This document shows positions 26,016 to 33,690 of a DNA stretch of 64,000 nucleotides, piece by piece. Under the pieces are notes generated by a model. It saw only the letters and a list, made by a program, of their open reading frames with translations, was not told the origin of the DNA and searched no databases. A program made the position numbers and the translations under genes. Each line of letters begins with the position of its first letter. Positions within the stretch are counted from its first letter, which is position 1. This DNA is from Janthinobacterium sp. 61 (lineage in GTDB: Bacteria > Pseudomonadota > Gammaproteobacteria > Burkholderiales > Burkholderiaceae_D): positions 3,286,001 through 3,350,000 of the forward strand of contig NZ_PJMQ01000001.1 in assembly GCF_002846335.1 (NCBI RefSeq), in the 5' to 3' direction.

Positions 26016-27290
26016 TCAGCCACTCTTTCCCTGCGCCGGGCGCGGCAGCGTATAGCCATCGGTCAAGGTATGCAGGAAAACAATCACGTCGGCGATCTCC
26101 CCTTCGTTCAGGGCGGGCGCCTGGCCCGGCTGGCGGTCGAACGGCGCTTCCACATTCACATTCGCTGCCAGGCCGGGCGGCAGATCGTTGTACTTGTGCA
26201 CCTTGCCACTGCTGTCTTTCGGATACCATTTTTGTGGCGCCGTGTCGCGCTGCACGTAAAAACGCAACACCTGCTCCAGGCTGTCAAAGCTGCCGTTGTG
26301 GAAGAACACCTTGCGCAGGGCGACATTGCGCAGGGACGGTGTCTTGAAACTGCCGCAATACTCCTTGTGCTCCGTCAAATCGGTGCGGTCCGGGCCGCAC
26401 AATCCCAGGTCAAAGAACGCCGGGTCCGCATTCGCCGGCAGTTTGGCATTGCGCGGCACGCCGATATTGATCAAGCCATAGTCGGTAAATTGGGGAAAGG
26501 CGCCGCCTGAGCTCACCTGGCTGATGTGGCAGGACGCGCAATTGCCCTTGCGTTCATCGTTGAACAGGGCCAGGCCTCGCGCTTCCTGCGGCGTCAAGCT
26601 GGCCTGCTTGCGCAGGAAGGCGTCGTACTTGCTGGTGTACGGATAGAAGTCCAACGGGCTTTCCTGGAATACTTCCAGCGACATCAGCGCCCAGCGCAGC
26701 GCCTGGCCAGGCTGCTCGAAGATATCCGCGCCATACGTCTGGCGGAACTGCGCCGCCAGCGGCCCCGCCTGCAGCTTGGCGACCACGGCGGCCGCATCGC
26801 GGTTGCCCATCTCTCGCCTGGATAACAGGGGCGCAAGCGCCTGTTCGTGGCCAGACTGGGCGCGGCCGTCCCAGTTGCGCCCGCCCGTGGGACCCGCGTC
26901 GACGCTGTCGTCGCCATCGTCGTCGTGGTAATGCTCGGTAAACGGGGGGGCATTCTGGAGATAGCGCAGCGACGGCGCGGCGCGCGTGCCCGCATCCTTC
27001 AGTTCCGGGCCGCCCAGCTGCACCGCCAGCGCGTTCGGCGGACCGTAGGCGTGTTCGGGACTGTGGCAACTGGCGCAGGCCAGCTTGCCCGACACGGACA
27101 GGCTGGGTTCGAAAAACATGGCGCGGCCCATGGCCGTCATTGCCGCCACCGAAGGCTGGCGTTTCAGGGTGGGCGCATACGCGCCCGCCAGGTGGGCGGC
27201 GGGCACGGCGGGTGCGTCTTTTTGCGGCGCGGGCTGGCAGGCGGACAGCACGCAAATGGCGAGCAGCAGGGCAGGTATCGTTTTCATCAT
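26016..27290 (-). CDS. Di-heme cytochrome c peroxidase / MauG-family lipoprotein
   Basis: A 424-residue periplasmic di-heme protein with a lipoprotein signal (LLLAICVLSAC). Two heme-c motifs are present, CASCH in LACASCHSPEHAYG and in KGNCASCHISQVSSGG. Family segments such as MGRAMFFEPSLSVSGKLACASC and LRNVALRKVFFHNGSFDSLEQVLRFY place it with the bacterial cytochrome c peroxidase/MauG group, which reduce peroxide or oxidise protein substrates. The start is one of two adjacent ATGs (27290 or 27287). It is divergent from a phosphoesterase gene, with Pho-box-like repeats in the shared 157-base promoter region, so it is probably phosphate-regulated. Confidence 0.88.
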   Translation of the reverse strand: MMKTIPALLLAICVLSACQPAPQKDAPAVPAAHLAGAYAPTLKRQPSVAAMTAMGRAMFFEPSLSVSGKLACASCHSPEHAYGPPNALAVQLGGPELKDAGTRAAPSLRYLQNAPPFTEHYHDDDGDDSVDAGPTGGRNWDGRAQSGHEQALAPLLSRREMGNRDAAAVVAKLQAGPLAAQFRQTYGADIFEQPGQALRWALMSLEVFQESPLDFYPYTSKYDAFLRKQASLTPQEARGLALFNDERKGNCASCHISQVSSGGAFPQFTDYGLINIGVPRNAKLPANADPAFFDLGLCGPDRTDLTEHKEYCGSFKTPSLRNVALRKVFFHNGSFDSLEQVLRFYVQRDTAPQKWYPKDSSGKVHKYNDLPPGLAANVNVEAPFDRQPGQAPALNEGEIADVIVFLHTLTDGYTLPRPAQGKSG

Positions 27291-27314
27291 GGGCTGGCAG
27301 CGTAGCAACGGCAT

Positions 27315-27332
27315 GTGACAACTGCGTGACAA
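27315..27332 (-). promoter_or_regulatory. Candidate Pho box for the di-heme peroxidase gene
   Basis: On the minus strand two identical 7-base units TTGTCAC are separated by four bases (plus-strand GTGACAA at 27315-27321 and 27326-27332, spacer CTGC). This is the PhoB architecture: direct repeats of a CTGTCAC-like unit every 11 bases. It lies 25 bases upstream of the peroxidase start. Confidence 0.6.
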
Positions 27333-27343
27333 GTCCCTGCAAA

Positions 27344-27378
27344 ACGTCATGTATCAAGTCCGTACATTACGTCATGTA
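27344..27378. repeat. Direct 10-base repeat in the divergent promoter region
   Basis: ACGTCATGTA occurs at 27344-27353 and again at 27369-27378, 25 bases apart. It contains GTCAT cores like those in Pho boxes and sits between the two better candidate boxes, so it may hold further PhoB half-sites. Confidence 0.45.
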
Positions 27379-27390
27379 ACAGACGCTGAC

Positions 27391-27408
27391 ATGTCACGCA
27401 GCTGACAT
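27391..27408 (+). promoter_or_regulatory. Candidate Pho box for the phosphoesterase gene
   Basis: ATGTCAC (27391-27397), spacer GCAG, CTGACAT (27402-27408): two PhoB-like half-sites with 11-base periodicity. TAGCAT at 27419-27424 follows at the distance expected for a -10 box when the Pho box replaces the -35. Confidence 0.55.
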
Positions 27409-27447
27409 ATTGCCTGCCTAGCATGCGACGTTTTCCACCCAGAAGGC

Positions 27448-29598
27448 ATGAACATGAACTTGCACGCCAACACCGCTTTACGTCCCGTTTTACATCCCTC
27501 TTTACGGCCCCTGCCGCTGCTACTGTCGCTGGGCCTGGCCGCCTGCGGCAGCAACTACGCCGTCACGCCCCACGTCACGGGCCAGGTCATCGGCAGCTAC
27601 TATGAAAACGCCCAGGTATGCCTGGAAAGCAGCACGAGCAAGCTGACCTGCGACAGCGGCTCGGCCGCCGTGCGCACGGCCGCCGACGGCAGCTATACGC
27701 TCGACGGCCAGGGCGCCGTGCTGGCGACCATCGGCACGGACGCGATCCGCCATGAAACCATGGGCGACGCGGGCAGCAAGGTCACGCAAAAGCTGCTGCT
27801 GCGCGCCCCCGCCGGGCACAGCGCCTTCGTCAGCGCCCTGTCGACGGAACTGGCGCAAATCATGGACGGCAACGGCGGCGACTTTGCGGCGGCCAGCAGC
27901 AAGCTGGCCGCGCGCCTGGGCGTGTCGGAAGCGGGCCTGGCGTCGGACTTCAACAAGGCCAGCGGCGACGAGTTGACAAAACTCAAGGCGGAAAACGCCA
28001 GCGTGACGGCCTTGGTCGCCAGCGCCAGCACACAGGCGGCGCCCGCCGATGCGCTGGCCGCCCTGAACGGCGCCCTTGCGCTGAACAATATTCAGACCAT
28101 CGTCGTCATCTACGCGGAAAACCGTGGCTTCGACAATCTGTACGGCCTGTTTCCGGGCGCGAATGGCGTACCGGGCGTCAACCCCACCTCCAGCACCGCC
28201 TACGTGCCGCAGAAAGACGTCGACGGCAGCACCCTGCCCGTGCTGCCGCCCACCTGGGGCGGCATGACGGCGGCCGGCCAGAGCACCGTCATCACGCAGG
28301 CGCAATCGGCCAATTTGCCCAACAAACCGTTCCAGATCGACGATGCCAGCAGCCCCCTGTACCTGCCGCAATCGGTCATCACGCGCGACCTGGTGCACCG
28401 CTTCTACAATAACCAGATGCAGATCAACGGCGGCGCCAACGACAAGTTCGCCGCGTATTCCGATGCGGGCGGCCTGTCCATGGGCTATTACGACGGCAGC
28501 AAGATGCAGCTGTGGGACATCGCCAAACAATATGCGCTGGCCGACAATCTGTTCATCGGCGCCTTCGGCGGTTCCTTCCTCACGCACCAGTACCTGATCT
28601 GCGCCTGCGCCCCTACCTATCCGAACGCGGACACCTCGGTGGCGAAAGGGTCGATCGCGAAGATCGACGTCGATGCCAAGGGCAATTTCCTGCGCCTGAC
28701 GCCATCCGCCACGGCGCCGACCACCGTGCTGAACGGCGCGCCCGCCTATGCCAACGACGGCGCGCTGACGCCGGCCGACAGCAGCGGCATGTTTTACGCC
28801 GTCAATACCATGCAGCCAGCGTTCCAGCCCAGCAGCAACGCTCCCGCATCCGGCGACAGCAGCAAGCTGTATGCCGACACGGGCAAGGCCAACACCCTGC
28901 CGCCGCAGACGCAGACGAATATCGGCGACTTGTTATCTGGCAAGAACATCGACTGGGCCTGGTATGCGGGCGCCTGGAAGGATACGACGGCCCTGGCCAC
29001 GGCCAGCGCGCGCGCCAGCAGCTTCCCGAACCCGCCGAACTTCCAGTTCCACCACCAGCCGTTCAATTACTTTGCCAACATGGACCCGGTGAAGGCGCCC
29101 GCCTACCGCGCCGCCCACCTGCGCGACTTCGACAGCCAGTTCCTGAGCGATGCCAGCGCCGGCAAGCTGCCGCCCGTGGCCTTCTACAAGCCGCAGGGCA
29201 ATTTGAACCAGCATGCGGGCTACGCCAGCGTGGCCGACGGCGACGCGCATATCGCCGGAGTCATCGCCCAGCTGAAAAAGAGTCCGCAGTGGAAAAACAT
29301 GCTGGTCATCGTCACCTACGATGAAAACGGCGGCTTTTACGATCACGCCGCGCCGCCGAAGGGCGACCGCTGGGGTCCGGGCACGCGCGTGCCGGCCATC
29401 CTCATCTCGCCGTACGTGAAAAAGGGATTGGTTGATCATACGCAATACGATTCGGCGTCCATCCTGCGCGCCATCACGCACCGCTTCGCCCTGCCGGTGC
29501 TCGACGGCCTGAGCACGCGCGACAAGGCGCTGGTGGCCAACGGCGGCAAGCCGATGGGCGACTTCAGCGCGGCGCTGGCCCTGGTGCCGCAAGAGTAA
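27448..29598 (+). CDS. Phosphoesterase-family lipoprotein (acid phosphatase AcpA / phospholipase C superfamily)
   Basis: A 716-residue exported phosphoesterase. The signal peptide has a lipobox (LGLAAC); a ~180-residue N-terminal region precedes the catalytic part. Family motifs are the metal/nucleophile segment VVIYAENRGFDNLYG and the distal VIVTYDENGGFYDHAAPPKGDRWGPGTRVPAILISPYV, as in AcpA-type acid phosphatases and bacterial phospholipases C. It would release phosphate from organic phosphoesters outside the cytoplasm. AGAAGG precedes ATG 27448 (a second ATG is at 27454). Pho-box-like sequence upstream and the divergent di-heme peroxidase suggest a phosphate-starvation unit. A clear terminator follows. 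Confidence 0.88.
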   Translation: MNMNLHANTALRPVLHPSLRPLPLLLSLGLAACGSNYAVTPHVTGQVIGSYYENAQVCLESSTSKLTCDSGSAAVRTAADGSYTLDGQGAVLATIGTDAIRHETMGDAGSKVTQKLLLRAPAGHSAFVSALSTELAQIMDGNGGDFAAASSKLAARLGVSEAGLASDFNKASGDELTKLKAENASVTALVASASTQAAPADALAALNGALALNNIQTIVVIYAENRGFDNLYGLFPGANGVPGVNPTSSTAYVPQKDVDGSTLPVLPPTWGGMTAAGQSTVITQAQSANLPNKPFQIDDASSPLYLPQSVITRDLVHRFYNNQMQINGGANDKFAAYSDAGGLSMGYYDGSKMQLWDIAKQYALADNLFIGAFGGSFLTHQYLICACAPTYPNADTSVAKGSIAKIDVDAKGNFLRLTPSATAPTTVLNGAPAYANDGALTPADSSGMFYAVNTMQPAFQPSSNAPASGDSSKLYADTGKANTLPPQTQTNIGDLLSGKNIDWAWYAGAWKDTTALATASARASSFPNPPNFQFHHQPFNYFANMDPVKAPAYRAAHLRDFDSQFLSDASAGKLPPVAFYKPQGNLNQHAGYASVADGDAHIAGVIAQLKKSPQWKNMLVIVTYDENGGFYDHAAPPKGDRWGPGTRVPAILISPYVKKGLVDHTQYDSASILRAITHRFALPVLDGLSTRDKALVANGGKPMGDFSAALALVPQE

Positions 29599-29621
29599 GC
29601 GTCGATTCAAACGGCAAGATG

Positions 29622-29655
29622 ACGCCCGCCCGGCTTGGCCGCGGCGGGCGTTTTT
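29622..29655 (+). terminator. Rho-independent terminator after the phosphoesterase gene
   Basis: Arms ACGCCCGCC (29622-29630) and GGCGGGCGT (29643-29651) with a 12-base loop, followed by a T-run to 29655, 24 bases past the stop codon. Confidence 0.9.
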
Positions 29656-29665
29656 CCTGCTGGTG

Positions 29666-30643
29666 CTACTGATCCGGGGCAGGGCTTGGAATCGCGTCGA
29701 GTAGCGAGCGTTCAAGCAATTGCGACAGCGACGCGCGCAGCGCCTGCGTGCGCGCCGCCAGTTCCGGCCGCTTGTAGCGCTCGGCGGCGATCAGGCTGTT
29801 TTCCAGGCAGACCCGGTCGCCCTTGGCCAGACAGGCGTCGGCCAGGTCGAGCTGGGCGCTGGCTTGCGCCACTTTCACCCTGGCATCGAGTTCCAGGGTG
29901 TCGGGATCATCGCCCCAGCGCTTCACGTAGATGGCCAGGCGCGTGGCGGCGAGCTCCGGCTTGCCCGCATCAAGCGCCTGCTTGACGCTGTCTTGCAGCG
30001 CCGTCCATGCCTGTGCCCGCTGCTGTTGCCGGTCGCAGGAGGCAGCGGACTTGGTGATGCTCGCCTGCAAGCGCTTGATCTGCGCCGCCGGCGCCTTGGC
30101 GCTTTTCAGCACGGCCAGCGCACTGCGCGCCCCGTCCAGGTCGCACTGCGCCGCCAGCGCAGTGGCAGCCTCGACCTGTTCCGCCACGCTGGCCGGCTTG
30201 TCGGCGGGCTTGTTGAAGAACCAGATACCGGTCAGCACCACGGCCGCAGCGATCCACGTGCGCAAGCGCACGGGCGGGCGCGGTGGTGGCACCGAACCCT
30301 TGGCGGCCGGTTTCGCGGGCGGCGCCTTGGCTGGCGCTGGCGCTGCTGCGGCAGCCGGTGGCGGGACGGGCTGGGGAGCGGGAGTAGGCTGCGGCGCGGG
30401 TTGCGGCGCGGGTTGCGGAGCTGCTTGCGGCATAGGAATGGGCGGGGCGACGGGCACCGGCGGCGGCATGCGCGGCACCGGCGGCGGCGCTGGCACTTTC
30501 TCCAGAACAGGCGCTGCAGCCACCTGGCGCGCGCCGCAAAACGGGCAATGCACCACGCGCAGCGGCAAGCTCCGGCCGCAAGCGGCATTGATGCAAACAT
30601 CATTCACTGTTTCAAGCACATTCCAACCTTTTCCTGGAGTCAT
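29666..30643 (-). CDS. Zinc-ribbon, proline-rich, single-pass membrane protein of unknown function
   Basis: Up to 325 residues. N-terminal cysteines C17, C22, C33 and C36 (CINAAC..HCPFCG) form a zinc-ribbon-like knuckle with an unusual CX4C half. Residues about 48-120 are Pro/Ala-rich with APQPAPQP repeats and PPP runs, then a basic stretch and a membrane helix (about 128-144, RTWIAAAVVLTGIWFF), then about 175 helical residues. The layout suggests a cytoplasmic zinc ribbon tethered by a Pro linker to a periplasmic helical domain. GTG 30619, with AGGAAAAGG upstream, is a good alternative start. I do not recognise the family. Confidence 0.7.
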   Translation of the reverse strand: MTPGKGWNVLETVNDVCINAACGRSLPLRVVHCPFCGARQVAAAPVLEKVPAPPPVPRMPPPVPVAPPIPMPQAAPQPAPQPAPQPTPAPQPVPPPAAAAAPAPAKAPPAKPAAKGSVPPPRPPVRLRTWIAAAVVLTGIWFFNKPADKPASVAEQVEAATALAAQCDLDGARSALAVLKSAKAPAAQIKRLQASITKSAASCDRQQQRAQAWTALQDSVKQALDAGKPELAATRLAIYVKRWGDDPDTLELDARVKVAQASAQLDLADACLAKGDRVCLENSLIAAERYKRPELAARTQALRASLSQLLERSLLDAIPSPAPDQ

Positions 30644-30727
30644 TCCACTGCGTTCTGCCGCAATATTACCTTACGCGCGTACCGCAACGGCGCACCCGCA
30701 GCGAGTTCCACTGCCTTGATACCGATC

Positions 30728-30765
30728 AAAAAAAAGCTCTGTCTCCGGCAAGCAGGGAACAGAGC
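30728..30765 (-). terminator. Rho-independent terminator of the 148-residue hypothetical gene
   Basis: Read on the minus strand, stem GCTCTGT / ACAGAGC (plus coordinates 30759-30765 and 30736-30742) with a 16-base loop is followed by eight T residues (the A-run at 30728-30735). It lies about 90 bases past the stop at 30858. Confidence 0.85.
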
Positions 30766-30857
30766 CAATATTATCGTGATATCAGGGAAGTAGCCGAAAC
30801 GGCAGAGCAAATGCCCAAGGGCAGGCAACAACGCCAGGGGCGATTTATCAGGGTCTC

Positions 30858-31304
30858 TTACACCTTGACCGCATCAACTTTTGCAATCACCGTGCGCGCA
30901 ATGATATCCGTTGCCGGACAAGTCTCCATCGCGTCCGAATAAGCAAGCCAGCGCTGCAGGCTTTCCATGCGGCGGATGGTGATGCCCTTGCCATTGATGT
31001 AGCCGATCTGCTCGAAATTGGCAGGGCTGGTGGTCAGCTTCGAGACGGTGGGCGCATTGTCGACCAGGCGGTCGTAGGCCTTGCGCGCCTTGTGCTCCCA
31101 CTTGGCCAGCACAGGGTCGTCAAAGCGGTTGCTTTCAAAATACACGGTGATAGTGCGGTCGTGATTGGCAAAGCCGACGATTGCCGCACCCTTGCGTATG
31201 GTCAGCAAGACATCTTCCTTGACGCCCGTGACGGGAACGAACACGGCAGCGCGCCCATCCGTATCCGGCCGCTCCATGGGAATATCTTGTCCGATTATGC
31301 TCAT
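30858..31304 (-). CDS. Hypothetical protein
   Basis: A 148-residue soluble protein without signal peptide or membrane helix. It contains a central segment TITVYFESNRFDDPVLAKWEHKARKAYDRLVDNAPTVSKL and a C-terminal part with NGKGITIRRMESLQRWLAYSDAM. Nothing matches a family I know. The real ATG is at 31304; the frame also permits a GTG just before it. A strong terminator downstream and codon use like its neighbours support it as a genuine single-gene unit. Confidence 0.7.
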   Translation of the reverse strand: MSIIGQDIPMERPDTDGRAAVFVPVTGVKEDVLLTIRKGAAIVGFANHDRTITVYFESNRFDDPVLAKWEHKARKAYDRLVDNAPTVSKLTTSPANFEQIGYINGKGITIRRMESLQRWLAYSDAMETCPATDIIARTVIAKVDAVKV

Positions 31305-31518
31305 CACATCACACTCTTAGTCATCGCCTGTTGGCTTGTTGTCCCTGCATCACTGAAAGCGTGGCCTGCACATGCTTGCCTTTGCCGCTGCGACGGGCCA
31401 CTCCCAGGCTGTTTATCAAATAATACATTGCCGGAAAGCACTACACAAGACAATCAGAGGCACGGCAGCCACAGCGCCTCCGCCGGATGGGGAATGGTAT
31501 GCCCTGCGGCAATCACTT

Positions 31519-31524
31519 TATAAT
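31519..31524 (+). promoter_or_regulatory. Perfect -10 box (TATAAT) for the M29-like peptidase gene
   Basis: TATAAT at 31519-31524 puts transcription start near 31531, about 28 bases before ATG 31559. The -35 region is weak. It confirms the short start over the longer frame that begins at 31487. Confidence 0.6.
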
Positions 31525-31558
31525 GCTGCGATTACTTCACGCCAGATACCTCCGCACC

Positions 31559-32629
31559 ATGACGCTTCCCGAGAATGACACCAGCCGGCTCGACGCCATC
31601 AGCGCCGCCGCCACCGAAGTGGCCGCGCAAAACGTGGCCGACCTGCTGGCCATGGCCATCTGCCACCGCCCGGACGAGCCGGCCCTGATCGTCTGCGACA
31701 AGCGCAGCTGGCTCAACGTCGTGTTGACGGAAGCCTATCGTCAGGCCTTGCCGGACGCGAGCTTCATCGATTTCGACGAGGTCACGCCCGACACCGTGCT
31801 GGCCGCGTTTGCCGAGCTGCCCGCCGGCAGCCTCGTCGTGCTGATCCAGTCGACCAGTTTCCGCCTGGAAGCGTTCCGCATCCGCATCGAGCTATTCAAG
31901 CGGGGCCTGAAAGTGATCGAACACGTGCACCTGTCACGCATGCCCGGCGTGCAGGGACTGCACTACATCGCTTCGCTGGCCTACGACCCGGCGTACTACC
32001 GGGGCGTGGGCCATGCGCTCAAGGCGCGCATCGACCGCGCCCGCCACGGCATGGTCGACAGCGGCGGCGAGCAACTGGTATTCGCCTCGCCGTTCGAATC
32101 GGCCAAGCTGAATATCGGCGACTATAGCGGCATGAACAATATCGGCGGCCAGTTCCCCCTGGGCGAAGTGTTTACGGAAGCGCAGGACCTGGAAGCGGTG
32201 AACGGGCGGGTACGCATCTTCGTCTTTGGCGACACGCACTTCATGGTAAACCGCCCCGATACGCCAATCACCCTGATCATCGAAAAGGGCCGCGTGACGG
32301 GCACCGAGCACGCCACGCCCGAATTTACCGCCATGCTGGAGATCATCCGCGCCCATGAAGGCGAAGTGTGGGTGCGCGAACTGGGCTTCGGCATGAACCG
32401 CGCCTTTTCGCGCGAGCAGCTGGTCAACGACATCGGCACGTATGAACGCATGTGCGGCATCCATCTGTCGCTGGGCGCCAAGCATGGCGTCTATACCAAG
32501 CCCCAGTTCAAGCGCAAGGATGCGCGCTATCACGTCGATATCTTCGCCGTTACCGAAGCCGTCTACCTGGACGACGAACGCGTGTATGCCGATGGCGCCT
32601 GGACGGTGGAACCCGTCGCTTTCAGCTGA
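31559..32629 (+). CDS. M29-like (thermophilic aminopeptidase family) metallopeptidase homologue
   Basis: A 356-residue cytoplasmic protein. The C-terminal half resembles the M29 aminopeptidases: RVRIFVFGDTHF, WVRELGFGMN (metal Glu), YERMCGIHLSLGAKHGVY (Glu and His) and YHVDIF (His and Asp). The N-terminal half (LLAMAICHRPDEPALIVCDKRSWLNVVLTEAYRQAL) has the Rossmann-like look of the family's first domain. It probably hydrolyses peptides or peptide-like amides, but the substrate is unknown and a natural-product role is possible for distant members. Start ATG 31559 agrees with the -10 box. It converges with the LysR gene, overlapping its end by eight bases. Confidence 0.65.
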   Translation: MTLPENDTSRLDAISAAATEVAAQNVADLLAMAICHRPDEPALIVCDKRSWLNVVLTEAYRQALPDASFIDFDEVTPDTVLAAFAELPAGSLVVLIQSTSFRLEAFRIRIELFKRGLKVIEHVHLSRMPGVQGLHYIASLAYDPAYYRGVGHALKARIDRARHGMVDSGGEQLVFASPFESAKLNIGDYSGMNNIGGQFPLGEVFTEAQDLEAVNGRVRIFVFGDTHFMVNRPDTPITLIIEKGRVTGTEHATPEFTAMLEIIRAHEGEVWVRELGFGMNRAFSREQLVNDIGTYERMCGIHLSLGAKHGVYTKPQFKRKDARYHVDIFAVTEAVYLDDERVYADGAWTVEPVAFS

Positions 32630-33581
32630 AAAATCCAGCCGCTTCCAGCTCCCGGTCCCAGGGCGGCACGGGCTGGTATTCGGCCACCAGGAAATCGATC
32701 AGCGCGCGCACCTTGGGCGACGGCTGGCGGCTGGCCGGGTACAGCGCGCTCAGGTGATTCAGCGGCAGCTCCCAGTCGGACAGCACGGGCAGCAGGCTGC
32801 CATCGAGCAGATTGCGCCAGGCGAGAAACGTGGTGCTGTAGACGATGCCCAGCCCCCGCTGCGCCGCCTGGTGCAGCACCAGCCCGTTATTCGCCGTGAA
32901 ACCCGCCTGCACGCGCACGCTGGCCTCCTCGCGCTGCTCCGCTGCTCCACGCTGGAAATGCCAGTTCGTGCCGTCGGTCAGGTGGCTGAAATGCAGGCAC
33001 TGATGCTGCAGCAAGTCTTGCGGCGTCTGCGGTACACCCCATTGCGCCAGATAGGCGGGGCTGGCACACAGCACGGCGCGGCATGGCGCCAGCGGGCGCA
33101 TCGCCAGCGCGCTGCTGTCCGGGATGCCGCCCACGCGGATAGTCAGGTCAAAACCATGGCGTATCGGGTCGAGCAGCGCATCGTCGACAAACAAGTCGGC
33201 CTGCACCTGCGGGTGCAACAGGCTGAAACGGGCGACGGCATCGGCCAGCCACGCGCTGCCGAAACTCGATGGCGCCTGGATGCGCAGTGGCCCGGCGAGC
33301 TCCGCCCCCGCTCCCGCCTGCGCCACGTGCGCCACCATGCGCGCCGCTTCCTGCGCCTGGCTAACGGTGGCCATGCACGGCGCCAGGTAGGCGCGGCCCG
33401 CGTCCGTCAAGCTCACTTCGCGCGTGGAACGGTGCAGCAGGCGCGCATGCAGGCGTTCCTCCAACTGCATGATGGTCTTGCTGACCATGGCCCGCGTCAG
33501 GCCCAGGCGTTGCCCGGCCAGCGTGAAGCTGCGCTGGCGCGCCACCTCGACAAAGATTTCCATTGCTTTTAGTTGATCCAT
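32622..33581 (-). CDS. LysR-family transcriptional regulator
   Basis: A 319-residue LTTR. The winged helix-turn-helix is at 1-60 (MDQLKAMEIFVEVARQRSFTLAGQRLGLTRAMVSKTIMQLEERLHARLLHRSTREVSLTDAG), and the periplasmic-binding-like effector domain covers about 90-295. Such CrgA/PA-type LysR proteins usually control a divergent neighbour; here that is the phytanoyl-CoA dioxygenase/isomerase pair, 110 bases away across a perfect ATTGTC-N11-GACAAT dyad. ATG 33581 is the only sensible start. Effector unknown. Confidence 0.92.
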   Translation of the reverse strand: MDQLKAMEIFVEVARQRSFTLAGQRLGLTRAMVSKTIMQLEERLHARLLHRSTREVSLTDAGRAYLAPCMATVSQAQEAARMVAHVAQAGAGAELAGPLRIQAPSSFGSAWLADAVARFSLLHPQVQADLFVDDALLDPIRHGFDLTIRVGGIPDSSALAMRPLAPCRAVLCASPAYLAQWGVPQTPQDLLQHQCLHFSHLTDGTNWHFQRGAAEQREEASVRVQAGFTANNGLVLHQAAQRGLGIVYSTTFLAWRNLLDGSLLPVLSDWELPLNHLSALYPASRQPSPKVRALIDFLVAEYQPVPPWDRELEAAGFFS

Positions 33582-33586
33582 GTCAA

Positions 33587-33634
33587 AGATTGTCTTCGCT
33601 TTGGCGACAATCTGTCAACCGCAGGAAGATTGTC
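33587..33634. promoter_or_regulatory. LysR operator: dyad plus third half-site
   Basis: AGATTGTC (33587-33594) and GACAATCT (33606-33613) are perfect 8-base inverted arms with an 11-base spacer, containing the T-N11-A core of LysR boxes. A third AGATTGTC copy is at 33627-33634, so the array could be a recognition plus an activation site. It lies between the divergent LysR and dioxygenase starts. Confidence 0.75.
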
Positions 33635-33690
33635 TGCCGCCCTCGCCCATCCTACAATGACGCTTTCCATTGACCTCCGGAGCCGCCGCC

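Noticed and set aside
30360..30480. Short GC-rich tandem repeats in the zinc-ribbon gene
   Set aside because: They encode the APQPAPQP proline linker; imperfect and in frame, not a mobile or CRISPR repeat.
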